45,548 nucleotides of DNA from an uncultured Bacilli bacterium. Its GTDB lineage: Bacteria; Bacillota_I; Bacilli_A; RF39; UBA660. The stretch spans positions 1-45,548 of the forward strand of contig CALVXM010000008.1 in the NCBI GenBank assembly GCA_944371305.1. The letters run 5' to 3'. Both the position numbers and the translations under genes were made by a program. Below the pieces are notes generated by a model. It saw only the letters and a list, made by a program, of their open reading frames with translations, was not told where the DNA came from and ran no database searches. The stretch's first letter is position 1. Each line of letters begins with the position of its first letter. This document shows positions 33,489-41,470 of the stretch, piece after piece.

Positions 33489-36010
33489 TCTTTCAAATTA
33501 TACAATAAATTAAGTGCATCCATCGGTGTCATTTCTAAAGGATTAATATTTTTAATTTCTCTTTCAATTTCAGATTCAGTATCCTTTAAATCATCTAAAG
33601 GTAATGCCTCTTGAATGATAATATCTCTTTTTTTCTCTTTATTTTCATAAACAGATAAAATTTGATTAGCTCTTTTAATTAAATTATCTGGTAAATTGGC
33701 TAATTTAGCTACATGAATACCATAACTTTTATCGATACTACCTGTTTTAATTTTATGTAAAAATGTAATATGTCCATCTTCTTCTAAAGCAGATACATGA
33801 ATATTTTTTAGATTAGTTAAATTATTTTCTAAATCGGTTAATTCATGATAATGAGTCGAAAATAAAGTTTTACATTTAATGTTATCATGAATATATTCGA
33901 TAATTGATTGAGCTAAAGCCATCCCATCAAATGTAGCAGTACCACGTCCTAATTCATCGAATAAAATTAATGAGTTGCTAGTGGCATTACTAATAGCATT
34001 ATTAGCTTCATTCATTTCAACCATAAAAGTCGATTCACCACTTACTAAATCATCAGAAGCCCCAATTCGGGTAAATATGGCATCAAAAATTGGTAAGATA
34101 GCTTCACTAGCAGGAACAAAGCAGCCGATTTGAGCCATTATAACTGTTATCGCAAATTGGCGCATATAAGTCGATTTACCGGCCATATTAGGCCCTGTTA
34201 TTAACAAAATATTTGTCTTATTATCCATTATAATGTCGTTAGGAACATATTCACCTTCTAAAACTTGTTCAACTACTGGATGACGGTCATCGACAATATG
34301 AACAATCCGCTCATCAGTTAATTTGGGTCTAACATAATTATAGGAAGAAGATACACTAGCAAATGATTGAAGACAATCTATTTCACTAATTACTTTAGAA
34401 ATAGATTGCAAAGTAGGAATATATTCTTTTACTTTATCTCTAATTTCACAAAATAATTGATATTCTAAATCAATAATTTTTTCTTCCGCGTTCAAAATTA
34501 AATTTTCTTTTTCTTTTAAAATCGGACTAATATATCTTTCACAATTAGATAAAGTTTGTTTTCTCTCATAACCATACTCATCTTTAACTAAGTTAATATT
34601 CCCCTTAGAAATTTCAATATAATAACCAAAAACTTTATTGTAACCAACTTTCAAATTTTTAATACCGGTTCGTTCTTTTTCTTCATTTTCAAACCTAGCG
34701 ACAAAATCTTTACCACCTTTACGTAATTCTTTAAGTTCATCTAATTCTTTATTATATCCTTCTTTAATAATGTAACCTTCTTTAATTGTAACAGGTGGAT
34801 TTTCATAAATACTTTTATCCAATAAATTATATAAATCATCTAAAGTCTCTATATTTTTATAAAAACTGATTTGGGTCAAAATATCTTTGATATTAGGTAA
34901 AACCGATAGCGAATTTTTTAATTGTAACATATCTCTTGCATTAGCTGTTCCAAAAGCGATTCGTCCCGATAATCTTTCTAAATCATATACTTCTGTCAAA
35001 TATTTTTCTAAATCATTAGTAAGCAAAAACTCTTCTTGTAATTTTTCAATACAATCGTATCTTCTTTCAATTTCTTTTTTATCGATTAAAGGATTTTCAA
35101 TAAAACTTTTAAGCATTCTTGATCCCATTGCTGTTTTTGTTTTATCCAATAACCAAATTAAAGAATGATTACGTTGTTTTAATCTAAAAGTTTCCGTTAA
35201 CTCTAAATTACGTTTGGTATGAATATCCATCTTTAAATAGTTTTTATTTTCTTTAATAATTGCTCTTTGTAAATGTGACAAATCACGAAATTGAGTATAA
35301 TTAACATAACTTAATAAATATTTAATAACTTCAATTAATCTGATATCACCGATATCGTTATAAATATAACCATATTGATCTAAAGTTTCCTTCTTATCAA
35401 ATAAAGAAACCGTTACCTTAAAATTATTTTTAAGTAAAGAATATACTGTTTTATCAAAATTCTCGCTGATGACAATTTCTTTAATACCAATACTGACAAC
35501 TTCACTTACTAATTTAGAAACATTGTGTTCAAGTAAAAAAGTATAAATTTCACCGGTCGTAATATCGGCATAACTAACCGCATATCCATGGTTAAAATCG
35601 ATAATAGCTCCAATATAATTATTTTCTTTTTCATTTAATGATTCGTTAAATAATGTCCCACTACTAACAATTTGAACCATACCTCTTTTAACAATTCCTT
35701 TAGCAGTTTTTGGATCTTCTAATTGTTCACAAATACCTACTTTATAACCTTTTTCTACCAATTTATCGATATAAATACTGGCGGAATGAAAAGGAACTCC
35801 ACACATCGGAATTCTCTCATCAAGGCCAGCTGATTTACCAGTTAAAGTTAGTTCTAATTCGCGCGATACTGTTAGGGCGTCTTCAAAAAACATTTCATAA
35901 AAATCTCCTAACCGATAAAAAACAATTATATCTCTATTTTGTTTTTTAGTTTCAATATATTGTCTCATCATCGGCGTTACTTTATTCATATCGACACTAT
36001 CTATACTCAT
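33476..36010 (-). CDS. mutS: DNA mismatch repair ATPase MutS
   Basis: Mismatch-recognition ATPase, about 844 residues and full length. N-terminal mismatch-binding domain with the Phe-x-Glu motif FYRLGDFYEMFFEDA (about residues 30-44), connector, lever/clamp region, Walker A GPNMAGKSTYMRQ (about 600), FDELGRGTATFDG and the STHYHELTDLE segment. ATG 36010 is chosen over 36022 because the longer start overlaps the TGGTGGT ribosome site, and TATAAT (36028-36033) fits the shorter one. No mutL is adjacent. Confidence 0.96.
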   Translation of the reverse strand: MSIDSVDMNKVTPMMRQYIETKKQNRDIIVFYRLGDFYEMFFEDALTVSRELELTLTGKSAGLDERIPMCGVPFHSASIYIDKLVEKGYKVGICEQLEDPKTAKGIVKRGMVQIVSSGTLFNESLNEKENNYIGAIIDFNHGYAVSYADITTGEIYTFLLEHNVSKLVSEVVSIGIKEIVISENFDKTVYSLLKNNFKVTVSLFDKKETLDQYGYIYNDIGDIRLIEVIKYLLSYVNYTQFRDLSHLQRAIIKENKNYLKMDIHTKRNLELTETFRLKQRNHSLIWLLDKTKTAMGSRMLKSFIENPLIDKKEIERRYDCIEKLQEEFLLTNDLEKYLTEVYDLERLSGRIAFGTANARDMLQLKNSLSVLPNIKDILTQISFYKNIETLDDLYNLLDKSIYENPPVTIKEGYIIKEGYNKELDELKELRKGGKDFVARFENEEKERTGIKNLKVGYNKVFGYYIEISKGNINLVKDEYGYERKQTLSNCERYISPILKEKENLILNAEEKIIDLEYQLFCEIRDKVKEYIPTLQSISKVISEIDCLQSFASVSSSYNYVRPKLTDERIVHIVDDRHPVVEQVLEGEYVPNDIIMDNKTNILLITGPNMAGKSTYMRQFAITVIMAQIGCFVPASEAILPIFDAIFTRIGASDDLVSGESTFMVEMNEANNAISNATSNSLILFDELGRGTATFDGMALAQSIIEYIHDNIKCKTLFSTHYHELTDLENNLTNLKNIHVSALEEDGHITFLHKIKTGSIDKSYGIHVAKLANLPDNLIKRANQILSVYENKEKKRDIIIQEALPLDDLKDTESEIEREIKNINPLEMTPMDALNLLYNLKEKIK

Positions 36011-36057
36011 GCATACCACCATTACAAATTATACCAGAAATATCAAATAAATTCAAA

Positions 36058-36080
36058 CAAAAAAACATAATAATATGTTT
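36058..36080 (-). terminator. Terminator after the PDZ-Lon protease gene
   Basis: On the minus strand AAACATA pairs with TATGTTT (36063-36069 with 36074-36080) and is followed by T; it overlaps the stop codon. Confidence 0.7.
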
Positions 36081-37074
36081 AATTTGTTAAATATTTAATT
36101 GCATCATCAATATGGCTAACTTCAACTAATTCAATATCTAAATCATCTTCTAAAACAACCTTTTTAGCTTCTTCAAAATTTTCAGTTGGAGCAAAAAAGA
36201 TATCTGAGTCTTCCTTAACTGCAGCTTTAATTTTGTATTCAATTCCGCCAATCTCACCGACATTACCATATTCATCAATAGTTCCCGTTCCAACTATTTT
36301 AAGACCATTGGTAATATCATCAGGAGTTAAATAATTATAAATTGATAAAGCCATCATAAAGCCTCCAGAAGGACCTGATTCTGATTTTTTAAAATTGATA
36401 GATACTTCTTTAGAAGGTATTACTTCTTTAGTTTCACAAACTGTAACGCCAACTAATTCCACACCTTCAATATTAGTTTTTTTAGCCTTTCTTGTATGTT
36501 CTTTACCATTATTAATAACTTTAAATGTTAAATCATTACTTTCTTTAATAACATTTAAAGCTTCTTCTTTACTATTTATATTTATGTCATTAATAGAAAT
36601 AATTTGATCACCAATTTTTAAATCAGTATTAGCTTCTTCATAAATATAAATAATATTCACTTTTCTATTTTTCACTTCATAATCAAGACCGGCCTTATCA
36701 AATGCTACCATGATAGCATTTTGATTAGCTTCTTCTAATAGTAAGTGATTGCGATAATCTATTTCTTCGACAGTTTCATTACTAGCTACAACTTCTTCTT
36801 TTTTAATAATATCCCAATCATCATTAAAATAAGCAAAAATAAGGGTTGGAATTGTTGCTTTAATTTCAGAAATGTAAGCTAAATTAAGACTTCCTTCCAT
36901 ATTGTAGCCATCTTCAACTTCCAACCTTTTAGAAACATCGATTAAGCCACCCGGCATGTCGATGTAATAAGGTAATTCTAAAGTAAATAAAAATAAAATA
37001 CAAAATAAGATAATGATAAGTTTAAAATTTTTTTTGATATAGTATTTGATTTGTTCATATATTTTATTAAGCAT
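36079..37074 (-). CDS. ylbL: Membrane-anchored PDZ/Lon-type serine protease (SepM/YlbL family)
   Basis: A 331-residue protease anchored by one N-terminal helix (about 18-34) and facing outward. After PYYIDMPGGLIDVSKRL comes a PDZ domain (about 150-215, containing DLKIGDQIISINDI) and a Lon-type catalytic domain with the serine in SGPSGGFMMAL and the lysine in GGIEYKIKAA. Relatives cleave cell-surface peptides (SepM of streptococci). It is divergent from ylbJ, its neighbour also in Bacillus. AGGAGG precedes the ATG. Confidence 0.93.
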   Translation of the reverse strand: MLNKIYEQIKYYIKKNFKLIIILFCILFLFTLELPYYIDMPGGLIDVSKRLEVEDGYNMEGSLNLAYISEIKATIPTLIFAYFNDDWDIIKKEEVVASNETVEEIDYRNHLLLEEANQNAIMVAFDKAGLDYEVKNRKVNIIYIYEEANTDLKIGDQIISINDININSKEEALNVIKESNDLTFKVINNGKEHTRKAKKTNIEGVELVGVTVCETKEVIPSKEVSINFKKSESGPSGGFMMALSIYNYLTPDDITNGLKIVGTGTIDEYGNVGEIGGIEYKIKAAVKEDSDIFFAPTENFEEAKKVVLEDDLDIELVEVSHIDDAIKYLTN

Positions 37075-37106
37075 ATAAATTCCTCCTAGAAAATGAGTTG
37101 AAAAAA

Positions 37107-38072
37107 ATGAAAAAAATAATTACAAGTATATTAATAATGTTATGTTTAATCATTTGTGCTTATGAAATATTAAGCGAATCACAAACGATTATGAGCGCTG
37201 TATCGACTTCTTTTAATATTTGGATCAATAATGTATTCCCATCATTATTTCCTTTTTTTGTACTATCAGAAATACTTACTAACTATGGGTTTATAGAACT
37301 ATTTGGGGAATTATTTAAACCAATATTTGAAAAATTATTTAAAATGAATGGTAATGCTGCTTTTATATTTATTATGAGCTTAATATCTGGTTGTCCTAGT
37401 AATGCTAAATATACTAGAGAATTATATTTACAAAATAAGATAAATGCTAAAGAAGCCACTAAAATATTAATGTTTTCCCATTTTTCCAATCCTTTATTTA
37501 TATTAGGAACAGTATCCTTAACTTTTTTAAATGATAAAAAAATCGGATTAATAGTTTTAATATCTCATTATATATCTAACATCATCATTGGTTTGTTATT
37601 TAGAAATTACAACCCAAGTAAAATAACCAAAGATAAATTTTCTTTAAAAAAAGCTATTTTAATGATGCATAACAAAAGAATTAATAACGATAAAAGATTT
37701 GGTTCTATCATTACTAATTCCCTTATCAATAGTATCAATACTTTATTATTAATATTAGGTGTTATTACAACTTTCTTAATTATAACAACTATTATCGATA
37801 ATAATTTTCATCCTTCGTTATTAAATAAAACTTTTATTAGTGGTTTTTTAGAAATGACTCAAGGTTTAAGACATGCTAGTTTATTAAATACTACTACTAA
37901 ATATAAAGCCATATTAATCTGTATGATTATATCTTTTGGTGGATTATCAGTTCACACACAAATATTAAGTATCATTAGTGATACGGATATTAAATATAAA
38001 CCTTTTTTATTAGCTAGATTAATTCATGCTATATTATCTTCAATTATCTGCTTTATGATCCTAAGTATGTGA
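37107..38072 (+). CDS. ylbJ: Sporulation integral membrane protein YlbJ
   Basis: A membrane protein of about 321 residues with eight or so hydrophobic segments of the nucleoside-recognition (gate) type: FNIWINNVFPSLFPFFVLSEIL (split over about 35-56), SGCPSNAKYTRELYL (about 90-104) and FSHFSNPLFILGTV. YlbJ is required for heat-resistant spores in Bacillus. ATG 37107 is chosen, a TTG at 37098 is possible; only 32 nt separate it from the ylbL start. Its 3' end overlaps the convergent prepilin gene by 20 nt. Confidence 0.88.
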   Translation: MKKIITSILIMLCLIICAYEILSESQTIMSAVSTSFNIWINNVFPSLFPFFVLSEILTNYGFIELFGELFKPIFEKLFKMNGNAAFIFIMSLISGCPSNAKYTRELYLQNKINAKEATKILMFSHFSNPLFILGTVSLTFLNDKKIGLIVLISHYISNIIIGLLFRNYNPSKITKDKFSLKKAILMMHNKRINNDKRFGSIITNSLINSINTLLLILGVITTFLIITTIIDNNFHPSLLNKTFISGFLEMTQGLRHASLLNTTTKYKAILICMIISFGGLSVHTQILSIISDTDIKYKPFLLARLIHAILSSIICFMILSM

Positions 38073-39390
38073 TTCTAGCATAACCATTGCCAGTTTTACC
38101 AACAGCAGTAGTTCCATTCGGTTGAATAAAAGATGACGTTCCTAAATAAGTATGCGCATCAGTCAAATAATAAGAACTATTTAATGTGCATCCGGTTGGA
38201 CAATAGGTGTATGTGCTTGAGTTATAAACGTAACCAGAGCCGCCTCCGCCTCCAGCGCCATTAGTTCTACCGGCAGAGCCACCATACCAGCCTCCGCCTC
38301 CGCCTCCACCAGATGAACTACTAGCTGATCCGCCTTGGCCAAAACTACCACTTAAAGCTGTAATTGTTCCAGTAGTTCCAGGACTACTAATTGATCCCCC
38401 AGTACCGTTACTTTGACCCGATCCTTTATATGTAGTGGCCGGTCCTCCTGAAGTTCCTCCACCAGCACCACCAATAGTAGAGTATGATGATTCACTACTC
38501 CAAGCACAAGCACCACCGCCTCCACCAGCTACTAGAACTCGGGAATATAATGAATTTTGGGAAATGCGGATATCTGATGCACCACCGCCTCCTGCACATG
38601 CTACACCACTTTGGGAGCCAGTATAAGACCGGCCACCGCCTCCAAATGCATATGAAGAATAAGTCGAGACGACATTTACACTCTGGCCTTGTGAACCAAC
38701 ATATATATAAATTGTCGTACCTTTACTCAAATTAATTGTTCCATACGAATAACCACCATAACCACCGTGAGCATTGGCAGAATGATTACCACCTTGTGCT
38801 CCCCATACTTCTAACTTATATCGACCAGTTTCAGGAACAATGAAAGTTTGATATGAACCAGTATAATCAAAATTATAAACTAAAGTAACTTCTGGCAAGG
38901 CATTATCAAAGGCGAATTGACTCAATACTCTAATTCCAAAATTTTGATCTTTAAAATTATCATTATATATAGGGATATCGACAATTAATATTGAACCATC
39001 GACATAAGACTGCAATGTCGCTGTCTTAACGACATCAACAGTAACGTTTTTTAAATAACTATCTTTAGGTAACTCTGTTTTATAGGTTCCAAATTCAATT
39101 GTATTATTATCATAATCTACTACCAATTTATCGTTACTATTATCTGTATAGTTAAACTGATAACAATTAGTACCACAAGATGTCGTCGATGAAATAGTTT
39201 TACTTCTAAATTTCTTATTTATTTCATTACTAATAATTGATTGCTTATTTAATAATTCAGTTTTAACAATACTGTTATCATATAATTTTTTTAAATTAAG
39301 AACTAACTGAAATAAAAAGACAGCTATAACAAGAACTAAGGAAAATGAAACGATTAATTCAACAACTGTCATCCCTTTTTTATTCTTCAT
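38053..39390 (-). CDS. Prepilin with C-terminal ALK-like glycine-rich domain
   Basis: A 445-residue protein. Residues 1-30 are a class III signal: KKGMTVVEL with cleavage after Gly 6, Glu at +5, and a hydrophobic helix. Residues about 35-165 are a pseudopilin-like region with a CGTNC pair. From about 170 on, TYQTFIVPETG-like and KLEVWGAQGG lead into a glycine-rich domain of more than 200 residues with poly-Gly runs (GGGGR, AGGGGA, SGGGGGGGWYGG, GAGGGGGSGY), as in the Gly_rich/ALK-LTK fold. The local GC content is far above that of its neighbours owing to Gly codons. Probably a minor pilin or adhesin of the pilus encoded here. Confidence 0.88.
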   Translation of the reverse strand: MKNKKGMTVVELIVSFSLVLVIAVFLFQLVLNLKKLYDNSIVKTELLNKQSIISNEINKKFRSKTISSTTSCGTNCYQFNYTDNSNDKLVVDYDNNTIEFGTYKTELPKDSYLKNVTVDVVKTATLQSYVDGSILIVDIPIYNDNFKDQNFGIRVLSQFAFDNALPEVTLVYNFDYTGSYQTFIVPETGRYKLEVWGAQGGNHSANAHGGYGGYSYGTINLSKGTTIYIYVGSQGQSVNVVSTYSSYAFGGGGRSYTGSQSGVACAGGGGASDIRISQNSLYSRVLVAGGGGGACAWSSESSYSTIGGAGGGTSGGPATTYKGSGQSNGTGGSISSPGTTGTITALSGSFGQGGSASSSSGGGGGGGWYGGSAGRTNGAGGGGGSGYVYNSSTYTYCPTGCTLNSSYYLTDAHTYLGTSSFIQPNGTTAVGKTGNGYARITYLGS

Positions 39391-39402
39391 AAAACTTCCT
39401 CC

Positions 39403-39897
39403 TTAAATTTGTAATGTTGCATAAGTATCATCTTCAAATTGAACAATAATACGATAAGAATTATTACCAACTGGACTTATATACTTAATAAAAGTTTTTA
39501 GTGAATTTTCAAATTCATTGTAACTATCAATGTTATCTTGAAGATAATAAACATCGTTTCTTGTAAATAATACTTTCTTAGCGTTTATATTATCCATAAG
39601 AGCTCGACAATATAAATATTCAGTAAAATAAGAAACCGGGCAACTAGTAATATCAATATAACCAACATTAGTTTGATTTAAAGCTGTAATTACCTTATCG
39701 ATTCCATCATTATTTATATATTCTTTAATATTATTAGTCAAATACAAATTATTGACACTATTATATTTAAATGTACGATTAAAACTATTATTAATAGAAC
39801 TAAACTGAATGAATATGAATACTAAACTAGTCATAACAATTGTTGAAATTATTATGGTTTCAGCTAAGACAAAACCTAATTTATTATTTTTTTTCAT
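39403..39897 (-). CDS. Minor prepilin-like protein, 164 residues
   Basis: Class III signal KNNKLGFVLAET with cleavage after Gly 8, Glu at +5, and the hydrophobic helix TIIISTIVMTSLVFIFIQF. The remaining 125 residues form a small globular domain with two cysteines (TSCPVSY and LYCRALM). It is 12 nt upstream of the glycine-rich prepilin on the same strand, so the two are one operon. AAGGAGA precedes the ATG, and a shared palindromic promoter separates it from the ATPase gene. Confidence 0.85.
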   Translation of the reverse strand: MKKNNKLGFVLAETIIISTIVMTSLVFIFIQFSSINNSFNRTFKYNSVNNLYLTNNIKEYINNDGIDKVITALNQTNVGYIDITSCPVSYFTEYLYCRALMDNINAKKVLFTRNDVYYLQDNIDSYNEFENSLKTFIKYISPVGNNSYRIIVQFEDDTYATLQI

Positions 39898-39931
39898 AAT
39901 TATCTCCTTTTATCTTGAATTTAGTCTAAAT

Positions 39932-39945
39932 ATATTATATAATAT
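39932..39945. promoter_or_regulatory. Palindromic shared -10 for divergent pilin and pilus ATPase genes
   Basis: ATATTATATAATAT is a perfect 14-bp palindrome with TATAAT readable on both strands. It is the only -10-like site between the two divergent starts (39897 and 39993), so one element may drive both directions. Confidence 0.55.
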
Positions 39946-39992
39946 TTTTGGAATAAAAACTAGTCCTAAAATATAAAAGGGGTTGAAAAACT

Positions 39993-41414
39993 ATGATGAG
40001 ACAATTTGATTTTGAAAAAATACCGGTTGTTGAAGTTGTAAATGAAATAATGGTTGACGCTTCTAAAAGAGGCGCTTCTGATATTCACTTCGATCCGTTA
40101 GATGAACATATGAAAATTAGAATTAGAATTGATGGTATCTTACACAATTATGCTGAGGTACCAAATTCAATTAAGAAAAATCTAATAACTCGTATTAAAA
40201 TCATTTCAGGTATGAATATTACTGAATCACGTCTACCACAAGATGGCGCTATTAAAGCAACATTACAAGGCACTAATTTGGATTTGCGTGTTTCTTGTAT
40301 CCCAACTAGCAACGGTGAGAAAATAGTTATTCGTATCTTAGACTATACAATGAGTTTAGCTGGTGTTGAAACTTTAGGTTTTAGTGAAGATAACTATAAA
40401 AAAGTATTAGAGATGATTTCAAAACCAAACGGCATTATTTTAGTTACTGGTGCTACTGGTACTGGTAAATCTACGACAGTTTATTCTATATTACAAAGGT
40501 TAAATACTGAACAAGCTAATGTTGTTACAGTTGAAGATCCAGTTGAAATGAATATTGAAGGAATTAATCAAATTCAAACTAACAGTGAAATCGGACTTAC
40601 CTTCGCTACTGCTTTACGTTCTATCTTACGTCAAGATCCTAACATTATAATGATTGGAGAAATTCGTGATACTGAAACGGCTAAAATTGCTGTTCGTGCC
40701 TCTATTACTGGTCACTTGGTATTATCTACTATCCATACCAATAACTCATTAAATACTATCGAACGTCTACTTGATATGGAAGTTGAACGTTACTTATTAG
40801 CTAGTTCACTAGAAGGAATCATATCACAAGTATTAGCTCGTAAATTATGTCCACATTGTCGTACCTTAAAGAAAACTAATGAATATGAAAAAGAATTATT
40901 TAAAACAGTTTTAGGCAAAGATGTCGATGAGATTTATACAACTGAAGGTTGTGAGGAATGTGGTAACGGATATGCTGGTCGTATAGCTATTCACGAAGTA
41001 TTATTATTCAATCAAGAAATAAGAGATGCTATTAGTGCTGGTATTAGACGTGATAAATTAAGAGATTTGGTATATAAATCAGGCGTTAATACTTTGTTAG
41101 AAGATGGCCTAGAGAAAGTTTTAATGGGATTAACTACTGTTGAAGAAGTAATTAAATTAATTGAATTAGAAGATGATGAAAAAGGTTCTAAAGCTTATGG
41201 ATTAAAAGCAGCATTAAGTAATACCGATTTAACTAAAACAACTACGAAAAATAATGCTGAGCCAAAAGTTCAAAAGAAGGAAGAAAAACCAGAAATTGTA
41301 ACTGAATCATCAACTAAAGATGAATTAGTTATCGAAACTCCTAATGATAATCAACAAACAGAAGATAGACCACTTACTTTAAATGATTTAATCAATAGAA
41401 GTACTAAAAATTAA
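39993..41414 (+). CDS. pilB: Type IV pilus/type II secretion assembly ATPase (PilB/GspE)
   Basis: Hexameric ATPase that powers pilus extension. The 473-residue protein lacks the usual N1 domain and begins with ASDIHFDPLDEHMKIRIRIDG (about 27-47). Walker A is GATGTGKSTT (about 153-162), the Asp box includes VTVEDPVE, Walker B IIMIGEIRDTETA, the His box TGHLVLSTIHTNNS, and a tetracysteine zinc motif CPHC to CEEC. A polar tail of about 75 residues (from about 400), rich in Lys, Thr, Glu and Asn, ends in LTLNDLINRSTKN and is not part of the usual enzyme. No pilC or pilD is in the window. Confidence 0.93.
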   Translation: MMRQFDFEKIPVVEVVNEIMVDASKRGASDIHFDPLDEHMKIRIRIDGILHNYAEVPNSIKKNLITRIKIISGMNITESRLPQDGAIKATLQGTNLDLRVSCIPTSNGEKIVIRILDYTMSLAGVETLGFSEDNYKKVLEMISKPNGIILVTGATGTGKSTTVYSILQRLNTEQANVVTVEDPVEMNIEGINQIQTNSEIGLTFATALRSILRQDPNIIMIGEIRDTETAKIAVRASITGHLVLSTIHTNNSLNTIERLLDMEVERYLLASSLEGIISQVLARKLCPHCRTLKKTNEYEKELFKTVLGKDVDEIYTTEGCEECGNGYAGRIAIHEVLLFNQEIRDAISAGIRRDKLRDLVYKSGVNTLLEDGLEKVLMGLTTVEEVIKLIELEDDEKGSKAYGLKAALSNTDLTKTTTKNNAEPKVQKKEEKPEIVTESSTKDELVIETPNDNQQTEDRPLTLNDLINRSTKN

Positions 41415-41435
41415 GATGAATTTCTTAATTTTTTT
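41408..41435 (+). terminator. Terminator after pilB
   Basis: AAATTAAGA (41408-41416) pairs with TCTTAATTT (41423-41431), followed by T; the stop codon is in the stem. Confidence 0.75.
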
Positions 41436-41446
41436 GTTTTATCAAA

Positions 41447-41470
41447 TTAAAAAGAAGATTTAAATCTTCT
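41447..41470 (-). terminator. Terminator after the large prepilin gene
   Basis: AGAAGATTT/AAATCTTCT (41453-41461 with 41462-41470) is followed on the minus strand by TTTTTAA. The loop is formed by the innermost bases. Confidence 0.65.

Noticed and set aside
38435-38735. Pro-rich and His-rich plus-strand frames opposite the glycine-rich prepilin
   Set aside because: They are antisense shadows of Gly codons (GGN read as CCN or CAC), with no ribosome site.
38143-38760. Glycine-codon repeats as a CRISPR or tandem-repeat array
   Set aside because: No regular repeat/spacer structure; the repetition follows from Gly codon runs in a coding frame.
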